Origin: JANRIZ01 sp033764445
GTDB taxonomy: Bacteria; Verrucomicrobiota; Verrucomicrobiia; JAWXBN01
Reading direction: 5' to 3'
DNA: 52,089 bases
Assembly (NCBI GenBank): GCA_033764445.1
Contig: JANRIZ010000136.1
Coordinates: 1-52,089, forward strand
The translations under genes were made by a program, and so were the position numbers. Shown one piece after another: positions 18,500 to 27,433 of the stretch. Under the pieces are notes generated by a model that had not been told where the DNA came from, searched no databases, and saw only the letters and a list, made by a program, of their open reading frames with translations. Position 1 is the stretch's first letter. Every line of letters begins with the position of its first letter.

Positions 18500-19183
18500 A
18501 TGAACACCCCCCCCACCGTCACCCCCAAAACCGCCCTGCATGAAGTGTTTTACGGCAACGACCTTTTTGTGCAGGTCCGCAACCCCAAACAATTTGAAGC
18601 CTACGAAAAATCCCAACATCCCTCCGTGACCATGCTCACCTGTTGTGATTCCCGCCTGCACCAGCTGGTCTTTAATTTTGATCCCATCGACCGGACCTTT
18701 GTCGTGCAGAACATCGGCAACCAGCTCCAACCGGCGGCGGGATCGATTGATTACGGAATCAAACACCTCAAAACCCCGCTGCTGCTGATTCTGGGCCACA
18801 CCCGTTGCGGAGCCATCAAGGCGGCCATGAGTGATTACCGCGGGGTGTCCTGGGAAATCATCCGTGAACTCAATGGTCTCCACCTGCCGCTCCTGGGAAG
18901 CGGAGGTCAGGGTGACGATGAAAAGGCCTGGTTGAAATCCGTCGAGCGCAATGTCGATTATCAGGTGGATCTGGCGATGCTTCGCTACCATGAGGATGTG
19001 AAGGCCGGGCATCTGGCCATCGCCGGGTGTGTGTACGATTTTGCCAATCTGTACGGATGCGGACGGGGCCGCATTTTGCTCATGAATCTGAATGGGGAGA
19101 CCGCCCCGGAAAAACTGGGGGAATCCGACCTCATGAAGGATTTCGACGGGGCCCTGCGGGATGTTGTGATCATGAAAAAATGA
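18500..19183 (+). CDS. Beta-class carbonic anhydrase
   Basis: Interconverts CO2 and bicarbonate. The 227-aa protein, started at the ATG at 18500, shows the zinc ligands Cys49 with Asp50-Ser-Arg52 (CCDSR), His100 and Cys103 in GHTRCGAIKA, so the site is complete. The middle segment EKAWLKSVERNVDYQVDLAM is typical of the family. The 7-base gap after the transporter gene suggests a shared transcript; pairing of phosphate-type transport with bicarbonate supply is unexplained. It converges with ppdK; the hairpin at 19231-19260 sits between them. Confidence 0.94.
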   Translation: MNTPPTVTPKTALHEVFYGNDLFVQVRNPKQFEAYEKSQHPSVTMLTCCDSRLHQLVFNFDPIDRTFVVQNIGNQLQPAAGSIDYGIKHLKTPLLLILGHTRCGAIKAAMSDYRGVSWEIIRELNGLHLPLLGSGGQGDDEKAWLKSVERNVDYQVDLAMLRYHEDVKAGHLAIAGCVYDFANLYGCGRGRILLMNLNGETAPEKLGESDLMKDFDGALRDVVIMKK

Positions 19184-19220
19184 TCCCGGGCAGGCAGTGC
19201 TTCCTGATCGGGCCACGGCT

Positions 19221-19260
19221 TAAAAAAAAACCGCCCGCGGATTGTCCGATCCGCGGGCGG
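19221..19260 (-). terminator. Rho-independent terminator of ppdK
   Basis: An almost perfect 12-bp GC stem (19231-19242 with 19249-19260) is followed, on the minus strand, by a run of nine T. It lies 24 bases after the ppdK stop codon, so it should end ppdK transcription. On the plus strand the T-run is missing, but the stem may still slow the carbonic anhydrase transcript. Confidence 0.88.
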
Positions 19261-19283
19261 TCATGAGTCAGATTTGAAGCCGG

Positions 19284-22091
19284 TTATTTCCTTTTATCCT
19301 CCAAGGCGGCCTGGGCGGCGGCCAGACGGGCGATCGGAATGCGGAAGGGCGAGCAGCTGACATAGGTCAGGCCCAGGGTGTGGCAGAACTTGACGGATTC
19401 CGGTTCGCCCCCGTGTTCGCCACAGATGCCCAGCTTGATGCCCGGACGTGTTTTGCGTCCGCCTTCGATGCCGATTTTCATGAGTTTGCCCACCCCGGTC
19501 TGGTCGATGGTGGCAAAGGGGTTGGCCTTGACGATTTCGACTTCCTGATAGTGGGGCAGGAAACTGCCCGCGTCATCCCGGCTCATGCCGAGGGTTGTCT
19601 GGGTGAGGTCGTTGGTGCCAAAGCTGAAGAACTCCGCCTCCTGGGCGATCTCATCGGCCACCAGCGCGGCACGGGGGATTTCGATCATGGTGCCGACCAT
19701 GTAATCAAACTTCACCTTTTTCTCCGCCGCCACTTCCTTGGCCACACGGTGGACGATCTCAAGCTGGAGCCTGAGTTCCTTCGGAAAACCCACCAGCGGG
19801 ATCATGATCTCGGGTTTGACCCTGATGCCCTCCTTCTGGACCTCGGCAGCCGCCTCAAAAACGGCACGGGTCTGCATTTCCGAAATTTCCGGATAGACGA
19901 TTCCCAGACGGCAGCCGCGATGCCCGAGCATCGGGTTCTGCTCGTGGAGCGAGGCGATGCGGGCGGTGACGGCCTCGGGACTCTTGTGCATCTTTTCGGC
20001 CAGTTCGCGGATGAGGCTGCCTTCGTGGGGCAGGAACTCATGCAGCGGCGGGTCGAGGAAACGGATCGTGGCCGGCAGGCCCTTGAGCGCACGGAAGAGC
20101 CCCTTGAAGTCATCCCGCTGGAAGGGCAGAAGCTTGGCGACGGCCGCCTGGCGTTCCTGCTGGCTTTCGGCCAGGATCATTTCGCGGACCACATCAATGC
20201 GGTGCCCCTCAAAGAACATGTGTTCGGTCCGGCACAATCCGATGCCCTGTCCGCCAAAGGCGATGGCATTTTCCGTCTGGTCCGGCTGGTCCGCATTGGC
20301 CCGTACCTGCAATTTGCGGAATTTATCCACCCAGGTCATCAGCTGGCTGTACACCTGGTAGGTGTAACTGTCCTTCGGATTGAGGGATTTGTTGACAAGC
20401 ACCTGCACCACCTCGGAGGGGGCCGTCTTGACCTGACCCGCGTACACCTCACCGGAGGTGCCGTCGATGGAAAGGTAATCGCCTTCCTTGAAGGTGTGAC
20501 CCGCCACGGCCAGCGTGCTGTTTTCGTAGTTGATCTGGAGGGCGGACGCACCGCACACACAGACCTTGCCCATCTGGCGGGCGACCAGCGCCGCGTGGGA
20601 ACTGACCCCGCCGCGTGCCGTGAGGATGCCTTCGGCGGCGATCATGCCGCGCAGGTCCTCGGGGGAGGTCTCCACGCGGACGAGCAGTGTTTTTTCACCC
20701 TTCTGGGCCATTTCCACCGCGCGCTCGGCATTGAAATAGATGCGGCCCGAGGCGGCACCGGGGCCGGCGGGCAGGCCCTTGGTCAGCACCTCGGCCTCCC
20801 TGAGGGCCTTGGCGTCAAAAATCGGGGCCAGCACCTGGCTGAGGGAATCCGCCGGGACACGGCTGACGGCCACGTCGGGGGTGATCAGCTTTTCCTTGAC
20901 CATTTCCACCGCGATCCGGACCGCCGCCAAACCGGTCCGTTTTCCGGAACGGGTCTGGAGCATGAAGAGTTTGCCTTCTTCGATCGTGAATTCAAAGTCC
21001 TGCATGTCCTTGAAATGTTTTTCAAGGGCGGCCCGGACCTTTTCGAGTTCCGCATAACTCTTGGGCATGACATCCCTGAGTTTTTGGACCGGCTCGGGAG
21101 TGCGCACCCCGGCCACCACGTCCTCGCCCTGGGCATTGATGAGGAATTCACCGTAAAACACACGTTCGCCCGTGGCCGGATCGCGCGTAAAGGCCACGCC
21201 CGAACCCGAGTTGTTGCCCGTGTTGCCAAAGACCATGGCCTGGACGTTGACGGCCGTGCCCCACTCGTGGGGGATGCCGTATTTGCGGCGGTACACAATG
21301 GCGCGGTCATTCATCCAGGAGCCAAACACGGCTCCCACGGCCCCCATGAGCTGGTCCCAGGGATTGAACGGGAAATCCTTGCCGGTGCGGTCCTTGACGA
21401 GTTTCTTGAACCGGGCGATCAGGTCCTTGAGGGCGGCCGTATCCAGACGGGTGTCCTCGACATCATGTTCGCCGGGGAAAAGCTGGTGTTTGACATCCTC
21501 GATGACCCCTTCAAAGGGTTCGACATCCTCACCCGGGGCCTTTTGCACGCCCAAAACCACGTCGCCGTACATCTGGATGAAACGGCGGTAACAATCGTAG
21601 GCGAAACGCTCGTTTTGCGAGGCCTCGGCCAGGGCCACGACCGTCTCGTCGTTGAGGCCCAGATTCAGAATGGTATCCATCATCCCCGGCATGGAGTCGC
21701 GGGCGCCGGAACGGACCGCCACCAGCAACGGTTTTTTGGTGTCGCCGAATTTTTTCCCCTGAATGACCTCCATTTTGGCGATGGCTTCACGGATCTGTCC
21801 GTTGAGTTCCTTGGGGTAGGTGCGTTTATTGTCGTAGAAATAGGTGCAGACCTCGGTGGAAATGGTGAACCCGGAGGGCACATTGAACCCGCGGCTGGAC
21901 ATTTCCGCGAGGTTGGCCCCTTTCCCGCCCAGAAGGGCCTTCATCGAACCGTTCCCGTCGGCTTTCCCATTGCCAAAGAAATAGACAAATTTGTTTTTGG
22001 AGGAGGCTTTGACCGACTTTGTACGCTGGGCGGCTTTGGCTGCCTTGACGGCCTTCTTGGCCTTTTTGGCTTTTTTATCTTTCTTGCTCAT
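19284..22091 (-). CDS. ppdK: Pyruvate, phosphate dikinase
   Basis: Interconverts pyruvate, ATP and phosphate with PEP, AMP and pyrophosphate. At 935 aa it is longer than the usual roughly 875 aa. The extra length is partly an N-terminal tail of about 33 residues, very rich in Lys and Ala, before the canonical FVYFFGNGKADG start and LLGGKGANLAEM. The phosphohistidine is His499 in ARGGVSSHAALVAR; the residue two before it is Ser where plant-type enzymes have the regulated Thr. The C-terminal ICGEHGGEP holds the catalytic Cys. In anaerobes and many PVC bacteria it serves glycolysis or gluconeogenesis. Ends at a strong terminator; no operon partner. Confidence 0.95.
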   Translation of the reverse strand: MSKKDKKAKKAKKAVKAAKAAQRTKSVKASSKNKFVYFFGNGKADGNGSMKALLGGKGANLAEMSSRGFNVPSGFTISTEVCTYFYDNKRTYPKELNGQIREAIAKMEVIQGKKFGDTKKPLLVAVRSGARDSMPGMMDTILNLGLNDETVVALAEASQNERFAYDCYRRFIQMYGDVVLGVQKAPGEDVEPFEGVIEDVKHQLFPGEHDVEDTRLDTAALKDLIARFKKLVKDRTGKDFPFNPWDQLMGAVGAVFGSWMNDRAIVYRRKYGIPHEWGTAVNVQAMVFGNTGNNSGSGVAFTRDPATGERVFYGEFLINAQGEDVVAGVRTPEPVQKLRDVMPKSYAELEKVRAALEKHFKDMQDFEFTIEEGKLFMLQTRSGKRTGLAAVRIAVEMVKEKLITPDVAVSRVPADSLSQVLAPIFDAKALREAEVLTKGLPAGPGAASGRIYFNAERAVEMAQKGEKTLLVRVETSPEDLRGMIAAEGILTARGGVSSHAALVARQMGKVCVCGASALQINYENSTLAVAGHTFKEGDYLSIDGTSGEVYAGQVKTAPSEVVQVLVNKSLNPKDSYTYQVYSQLMTWVDKFRKLQVRANADQPDQTENAIAFGGQGIGLCRTEHMFFEGHRIDVVREMILAESQQERQAAVAKLLPFQRDDFKGLFRALKGLPATIRFLDPPLHEFLPHEGSLIRELAEKMHKSPEAVTARIASLHEQNPMLGHRGCRLGIVYPEISEMQTRAVFEAAAEVQKEGIRVKPEIMIPLVGFPKELRLQLEIVHRVAKEVAAEKKVKFDYMVGTMIEIPRAALVADEIAQEAEFFSFGTNDLTQTTLGMSRDDAGSFLPHYQEVEIVKANPFATIDQTGVGKLMKIGIEGGRKTRPGIKLGICGEHGGEPESVKFCHTLGLTYVSCSPFRIPIARLAAAQAALEDKRK

Positions 22092-22303
22092 AGGGGTCTT
22101 TGGGTGGGGGGGTTGTGGTGTTCCGTTCGGAAAAGAGGGCGAAACATATCAGACGTGGGGGGGGTGTCAAACAGGCTTTTTGGCTCTCCCCCGGGCACTG
22201 TTTTGGGCCAAATCCCACATGAAAAAGACAGACTCATTGAAGGCAATATCTGCCCACCACCCATGCACTCCGGGTTTCCGCCCCAAAACGTGTTCCGCAG
22301 GAT

Positions 22304-23641
22304 TTATCCCAGCACCACCCAGTGTCCCCCTTTATCCGAACCGACTCTTTTTAAAGAACCCTCCGACTTCAGGGTGCGGATCTGCCACTCGACTCCTTTG
22401 CGTGTGATTCCAAGGGCGGAGGCCAACTCGTTGGTGGAGATTTTCAAATTTGCACGCACCAACCTTAAAAGTTTCTCCCTAGTTTTCTCCCTAGTTTTCT
22501 CCCTAGTATCATCAGAGGATATGGTTCGTTCAATCAATTCTGGGGAATACGGGAAAACCACCCAGAGCCCCGTTTCGTCATGTTTGATGACGGGATTGGG
22601 AAATCCGGCTTCATGACAGGCAGCAAAAATCCGCTCGATACCCCTCCCCCATGCCTCAATTTCCCCGGCGCGAAAGAAGACATTGGCAATGTCAGGATTG
22701 AAAGGCAGGGACGGATGTTTTTTTCTGAGCTTTTCAACCGTCCATGATGCCGGTAATTGGCCTGGATTCCAAATCATCAGCTGATGTGCATAGACACTGA
22801 TTTGCACCGGGGTACCAACGCCATAGTCCCTGTGGATGAGAGCATTGAGGACCGCCTCTCGAAGCGCCGGTTCAGGGACAGGAAAGGTTTCCATGCGCTG
22901 AATACCTCGATAGGTGATGGCCGCCTTCAGATATTTTGTTCGCAGGAGTTCCATTGTCTTGTTGATCTGGGAAAATAAATCCCCATGGATTTCATCGTGG
23001 TAAAGTAAGTCTACATCATTGCGGAAAAACCCGATTTTCACGTAGGCCCCAGTCATGAACCGGTCCGGCTCGGGATGGAATGCAAGTATGGCGGCACGCT
23101 TGAGATACTTGCCATCCAACAGGTGGAGTTTTTCAATCAGACCGAGGGACGACTCCTTCAAATCACTGGTTTTCATCCGTTGACTTTGGCGTGCACGAAA
23201 ACGAAAAGTCTTGAGTGCCTCCGGGGAAAGTTTGTGGACCGAAACCTCCGGCATAGGCACGCCGTCCCATGTCCGGCCTTGTTTTCTTAGAAGAAACCGG
23301 TCCAGAGCCGCTCCTTTGATCTCCTGTTTGGTACTGCCGCAGCGGAGGTGGTACTCACCCTTGTAACTGACCGGATAGGGATAGGGTGACACACGGATTT
23401 CCACCAAGTCTTTGCCCTTTTCCTGTACCAGCCTCACCTCGGCCATGATTCCGAGTATGTCGCGGATTTTATTGGGAAGATCAGTGAGAAGTTTTTTGGC
23501 GTCGTCCACTCCAACCGGTATCCCCTTGTCATTTCTGCCGATCACCAAGACCCCCCCTTCGGCATTGGCAAACCCGCACAACCATTTGAGGAATTCGTCC
23601 CGCCAGGTTTCTTTCCATTCGGTATTGTGCGATTCCTTCAT
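22304..23641 (-). CDS. AlbA_2/Schlafen-type putative transcriptional regulator
   Basis: 445 aa. An N-terminal AlbA_2 domain (HNTEWKETW..., GFANAEGGVLVIG, about residues 5-120) is followed by a middle region with EALREAVLNALIHRDY, the HATPase_c_4-like segment of so-called RecG-like regulators, and a C-terminal winged helix (STNELASALGITRKGVEWQIRTLKSEGSLKRVG). Between the last two lies TREK repeated three times. Proteins of this build are often annotated as ATP-dependent DNA helicases, but helicase motifs are missing. It stands alone on its strand, which suits an accessory regulator or defence-linked gene; its target is unknown. Confidence 0.85.
   Translation of the reverse strand: MKESHNTEWKETWRDEFLKWLCGFANAEGGVLVIGRNDKGIPVGVDDAKKLLTDLPNKIRDILGIMAEVRLVQEKGKDLVEIRVSPYPYPVSYKGEYHLRCGSTKQEIKGAALDRFLLRKQGRTWDGVPMPEVSVHKLSPEALKTFRFRARQSQRMKTSDLKESSLGLIEKLHLLDGKYLKRAAILAFHPEPDRFMTGAYVKIGFFRNDVDLLYHDEIHGDLFSQINKTMELLRTKYLKAAITYRGIQRMETFPVPEPALREAVLNALIHRDYGVGTPVQISVYAHQLMIWNPGQLPASWTVEKLRKKHPSLPFNPDIANVFFRAGEIEAWGRGIERIFAACHEAGFPNPVIKHDETGLWVVFPYSPELIERTISSDDTREKTREKTREKLLRLVRANLKISTNELASALGITRKGVEWQIRTLKSEGSLKRVGSDKGGHWVVLG
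22472..22507. repeat. Three perfect tandem 12-bp repeats within the AlbA_2 gene
   Basis: The unit 'tttctccctagt' occurs three times without a mismatch, encoding TREK-TREK-TREK in the linker before the winged helix. Units are a multiple of three, so slippage would change linker length without a frameshift. Confidence 0.95.
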
Positions 23642-23785
23642 GTCGGTCAGACCCCTTTCATTCAGTATTTTCTATATTGTGACTCGTTCACAATAAAATA
23701 AAGGACTGGAGCCAAATACGGAAAAATTCACCATTCATGAATCCGGATTGATTCAAACCATTCCCCGCCCGTGCCCGAAAGGCGG

Positions 23786-25324
23786 TTATTCCCATTCGAT
23801 GGTGCCGGGCGGTTTGCTCGTGATGTCGTAGACGACCCGGTTGACACCCTTGACCTCGTTGATGATCCGGTTGGAAATGTGGCCCAGAAGCTCGTGGGGC
23901 ATCTTCACCCAGTCGGCGGTCATCCCGTCGGAGCTGTCCACAATCCGCACGGCGATGGTGAAGGCATACGTGCGCTCATCCCCCATGACCCCCACGCTCT
24001 TGACGGGCAGAAGAACGGCAAAGGCCTGCCAGACGCGGTAATACCAGCCCGTCTTTTTCATCTCCTCAATGACAATCGCGTCTGACTCCTGCAAAATGCG
24101 GAGACGTTCGGGCGTGATCTCGCCCAGCACCCGCACGGCAAGACCCGGCCCGGGAAAGGGATGCCGGTGGACGATCTCCTTGGGCAGACCCAGCTCCTCG
24201 CCGACCTTGCGGACCTCATCCTTGAAAAGATTGCGCAGCGGCTCGAGCAGCTTGAACTTCATGTTCTTGGGCAATCCGCCCACGTTGTGATGGCTTTTGA
24301 TCTTCGCAGCCGGGTTGCCGGAAATGGGGACACTTTCAATGACATCCGGGTAGAGGGTCCCCTGGGCCAGGAACTTCGCCTTGCCCACGGACCGGGTGGC
24401 CCGCTGGAACACGTACACAAATTCGTTGCCGATGATCTTCCGCTTGGTCTCCGGATCGGTGACCTTTTTGAGTTTGTTCAGAAAGACCTTGGTCGCATCC
24501 ACATACCGGAGGTTGATCCTGAAGTTCTTTTTGAAAATCTCCTGCACCACACGGTCCTCGTTTTTGCGCAGGAGCCCGTTGTTGACAAAGATGGCCACCA
24601 GTTGTTTGCCGATGGCCTTGTTGATCAGCGCCGCCGCCACGCTCGAATCCACCCCGCCGCTCAGCCCGAGAATCACACGCTCCTTGCCGACAGTCTGCCG
24701 GATTTCCTGCACGGACTTCTCGACAAAATTGCGCATGGTCCAGTTTTTGGCACACCCGCAGATGCCATGGACAAAATTTTCAATGATCTGTTTGCCCCGG
24801 GGCGTATGGGAAACCTCGGGATGAAACTGCAACCCGTAGAATTTCCGGGCCACGTCCTCAAGCACCGCATACTCGCAGTTGGCTGTCCGGGCCACTTTTT
24901 TGAACCCCGGCGGCAGCTTGGTCAGCTTGTCCCCATGGGAATTCCATACCTGCAGACACTCGGGCAACCCGGCAAAAAGGGGGCTGTCCATATTCATGAA
25001 GAGTTCGCCCTTGCCGTATTCGCGTTTGTCGCCACGGGCCACCTGACCGCCCAGATACTTGGCCATCAGCTGGAGACCATAACAGATTCCCAACACGGGC
25101 AGGCCCAGGGTGAATATTTTCGGGTCCGGCATCGGCGCATTTTTGGCATACACGCTCGAAGGCCCCCCGGAGAGGATGATTCCCTTCGGCGTCCGGGCCA
25201 TGATCTCGGAGACCTTGGTGTTGTACTTGAGAATTTCCGAATAGACATTGCACTCACGGATGCGCCGGGCAATGACCTGTGTGTATTGGGAACCGAAGTC
25301 GAGGATGATGATGGAGTCGCTCAT
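23786..25324 (-). CDS. guaA: GMP synthase (glutamine-hydrolysing)
   Basis: Converts XMP to GMP. The 512-aa protein has an N-terminal class I glutamine amidotransferase domain with nucleophile Cys81 (LGICYGLQLM) and the His/Glu pair in FHPEVSHT, then the ATP-pyrophosphatase domain with P-loop LSGGVDSSV and the C-terminal dimerisation domain ending KPPGTIEWE. All catalytic parts are present and length is normal. No guaB is adjacent. The upstream gap (25325-25605) is markedly AT-rich and should contain its promoter; a TATAAT-like hexamer lies about 90 bases before the ATG, but no good -35 is paired with it. Confidence 0.97.
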   Translation of the reverse strand: MSDSIIILDFGSQYTQVIARRIRECNVYSEILKYNTKVSEIMARTPKGIILSGGPSSVYAKNAPMPDPKIFTLGLPVLGICYGLQLMAKYLGGQVARGDKREYGKGELFMNMDSPLFAGLPECLQVWNSHGDKLTKLPPGFKKVARTANCEYAVLEDVARKFYGLQFHPEVSHTPRGKQIIENFVHGICGCAKNWTMRNFVEKSVQEIRQTVGKERVILGLSGGVDSSVAAALINKAIGKQLVAIFVNNGLLRKNEDRVVQEIFKKNFRINLRYVDATKVFLNKLKKVTDPETKRKIIGNEFVYVFQRATRSVGKAKFLAQGTLYPDVIESVPISGNPAAKIKSHHNVGGLPKNMKFKLLEPLRNLFKDEVRKVGEELGLPKEIVHRHPFPGPGLAVRVLGEITPERLRILQESDAIVIEEMKKTGWYYRVWQAFAVLLPVKSVGVMGDERTYAFTIAVRIVDSSDGMTADWVKMPHELLGHISNRIINEVKGVNRVVYDITSKPPGTIEWE

Positions 25325-25605
25325 GGCTTTCTAGTGATGTGAGAAAGCGCGCCTTTGTATCGGAAATGACCCGACTTTAAAAGAAGGAATGTCAGGATTT
25401 TGACACTTTTTTAAAATTATAATCATAATTAACTCAATAAAAACAGCTTACGAACATTAAACAAATCAATGTAAAAATCAAAACTCCTCGTGTGTACTCG
25501 AAAATTCATTTGGAGCACGGGTCGACAATCACAATGGGTCGGTGTTCGTAATGATTGATCGGACCTGGAGGTGAAAGAAGAGAAAAGCAAGGAATATCCA
25601 ACATC
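25325..25605. other. AT-rich gap upstream of guaA
   Basis: About 280 bases, clearly more AT-rich than the flanks, especially 25375-25500. It likely carries the guaA promoter. No gene, hairpin terminator or RNA was recognised. Confidence 0.5.
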
Positions 25606-25800
25606 TCAGAGTGGCACTTTTAATCCCTCCAGCTTGGCAATCTTTTTTTGGTTTGCATCGAAGGTGAGGAATTCGGTCGCCCCCAAGTGCAAAGCCGTCG
25701 CCACATGCAGGATGTCGAAGGCACGAACCCCTTTCGTCCAGGTACATTGTGCGGAAATCCTCTCTCCGACTGTCTGGGTCGTCAGCCTCTGTGCCCCCCT
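25606..25800 (-). pseudogene. C-terminal remnant of a VapC-type PIN toxin
   Basis: Read on the minus strand, the frame ending at 25606 encodes GVRAFDILHVATALHLGATE followed by FLTFDANQKKIAKLEGL and a stop. This is the C-terminal half of VapC-family PIN-domain RNases, including the conserved Asp in RAFDILHVA and in FLTFD. The frame runs back about 60 codons to the comM stop codon without any ATG or GTG start, and the N-terminal half with the first catalytic acidic residues is missing. No antitoxin gene is next to it. It is therefore a decayed toxin-antitoxin fragment fused to the 3' side of comM, not an active gene. Confidence 0.75.
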
Positions 25801-25833
25801 GATGCATCGCGGTTCCCTCCCCTCACACCGTCT

Positions 25834-27351
25834 TCATTGCCACAGGGTCCGGTCCAGATTTCGGAATTGGATGGCCTCGCTGATGTGTTCGGCGGAGATC
25901 ATTTCCTCGCCGACCAGATCGGCAATGGTCCGGGCCACCTTCAAAATCCGGTCATGGGCCCGGGCACTGAAATTCAGCTCGTTCATCGCAATCCGCAGCA
26001 GGCCCTCCACCTCGTGGGTCAGCGGACAGTATTCCCGCAATTCCCGTGACCCCATGCCCGCATTGTTGAGTACCTTCCCCCGGCCCGCAAACCGCTCCTT
26101 CTGAAGGTGACGCGCCCGCATCACACGCTGCCGGATCACGGCCGAGGGCTCCCCGAGTTTTTTGCTGGAAAGATCACTGAACGGGACCGCCGGCACCTCG
26201 ATATGGATGTCAAACCGGTCGAGCAACGGACGCGAGATTTTGTCCAGATACCGCCGGATCGACGAGGCACTGCCCACTCCCTTGGTGCCGGCGGGGCTCG
26301 GGTTCATGGCGGCAATGAGCATGAAGGAGCAGGGAAAGGTGACGCTGCCGCTCGCCCGCGAGATGTTCACCCGGTGATCCTCAAGTGGCTGCCGCAGTAT
26401 CTCCAGGGTCTGGCGTTTGAACTCGGGCAATTCGTCCAGAAACAACACCCCGTTGTGGGCCAGGCTCACCTCGCCCGGGCGCAACTGGCTGGACCCGCCC
26501 ACCATGCCGATATCCGAAATGGTGTGGTGCGGACTCCGGTAGGGCCGGGTGACGACCAGGGCCTGACCGTGGGGCAGGGACCCGGCAATGGAATGGATTT
26601 TGGTCGTCTCCAGGGCCTCCGTCAGGCTCAAGGGGGGCATGATGCCGGGAATGCGTTTGGCCAGCATCGACTTTCCGCTTCCGGGCGGACCGATGAGCAG
26701 GAGGTTGTGGCTGCCGGCGGCGGCGATCTCAATGGCCCGTTTCACGGAGTCCTGTCCCTTCACGTCGGCAAAATCCAGATCGTGCGGGGACTCCGTTTGA
26801 AACAGGGTCTCGACATTCTCCTCCACGGGCTTGAGTTCATGGCCGCCCTTGAGCAGTTCCGCCGCCTCCCGCAGATTGCGCACGGCATAGACCTCCAACC
26901 CCGCGACCACAGCAGCCTCCCGCGCATTCTCCACGGGGACCAGGATGCCGCGCAGGCCCATCTGACGCGCCTTGAGCGCAATCGAGAGGACCCCCCGCAC
27001 GGGACGCACCTTGCCGGTGAGCGCGAGTTCCCCGACCGCAAAATAGTCCCCCACCGTGGGTGACTGCAACTGCCCCGTGGAAATGAGCATGCCCAGGGCG
27101 ATGGGCAGGTCAAAACTCGGCCCCTCCTTGCGCACATCCGCCGGGGCCAGATTGATGGTGGTCCGCCCGGTGTGAAAATGGTAGCCGCTGTTGATGACGG
27201 CGGTGGTCACCCGGTCCTTGCACTCCTTGACCGCCGTATCGGGCAGGCCCACAACGACGATGGCGCAGTCCCCGTGTCCGGCATTGACCTCCACCTCCAC
27301 GAGATCCGCCTCCACCCCGCTGACCGATGCACTGAATATTTTGGCAAGCAT
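25834..27351 (-). CDS. comM: YifB/ComM family Mg-chelatase-like AAA ATPase
   Basis: 505 aa: N-terminal Lon-like ChlI domain (about residues 1-165), AAA core with Walker A GPPGSGKS (221-228) and LFLDELPEF, and a C-terminal Mg-chelatase helical domain. In competent bacteria ComM is a hexameric branch-migration helicase that extends integration of transformed DNA. It lies 82 bases after a PilT-type ATPase gene on the same strand, which would suit a DNA-uptake context, but comM is present in many non-competent bacteria. The start at the ATG at 27351 matches the family's MLAK opening. A VapC remnant follows directly. Confidence 0.95.
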   Translation of the reverse strand: MLAKIFSASVSGVEADLVEVEVNAGHGDCAIVVVGLPDTAVKECKDRVTTAVINSGYHFHTGRTTINLAPADVRKEGPSFDLPIALGMLISTGQLQSPTVGDYFAVGELALTGKVRPVRGVLSIALKARQMGLRGILVPVENAREAAVVAGLEVYAVRNLREAAELLKGGHELKPVEENVETLFQTESPHDLDFADVKGQDSVKRAIEIAAAGSHNLLLIGPPGSGKSMLAKRIPGIMPPLSLTEALETTKIHSIAGSLPHGQALVVTRPYRSPHHTISDIGMVGGSSQLRPGEVSLAHNGVLFLDELPEFKRQTLEILRQPLEDHRVNISRASGSVTFPCSFMLIAAMNPSPAGTKGVGSASSIRRYLDKISRPLLDRFDIHIEVPAVPFSDLSSKKLGEPSAVIRQRVMRARHLQKERFAGRGKVLNNAGMGSRELREYCPLTHEVEGLLRIAMNELNFSARAHDRILKVARTIADLVGEEMISAEHISEAIQFRNLDRTLWQ

Positions 27352-27433
27352 ATCTGCCGTCTAAGACGCCGGAGACCGCCCCAAGGTTACAGGGCTTTTT
27401 CGGGCAGGCAGAAAAAAAAACCATCCCAGTCAA

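Noticed and set aside
22472..22507. Short tandem repeats considered as a CRISPR array
   Set aside because: Only three 12-bp units with no spacers, inside a coding sequence.
19380..22616. A plus-strand open frame of 1078 codons
   Set aside because: It is the complement of ppdK, which has full catalytic motifs; GC-rich coding strands commonly leave the opposite strand open. The product is low in known motifs and rich in His, Gly and Asp.
25390..25430. TTGACA followed by TATAAT-like text on the plus strand
   Set aside because: The spacing of about 12 bases is too short and no plus-strand gene follows; treated as AT-rich upstream DNA of guaA.
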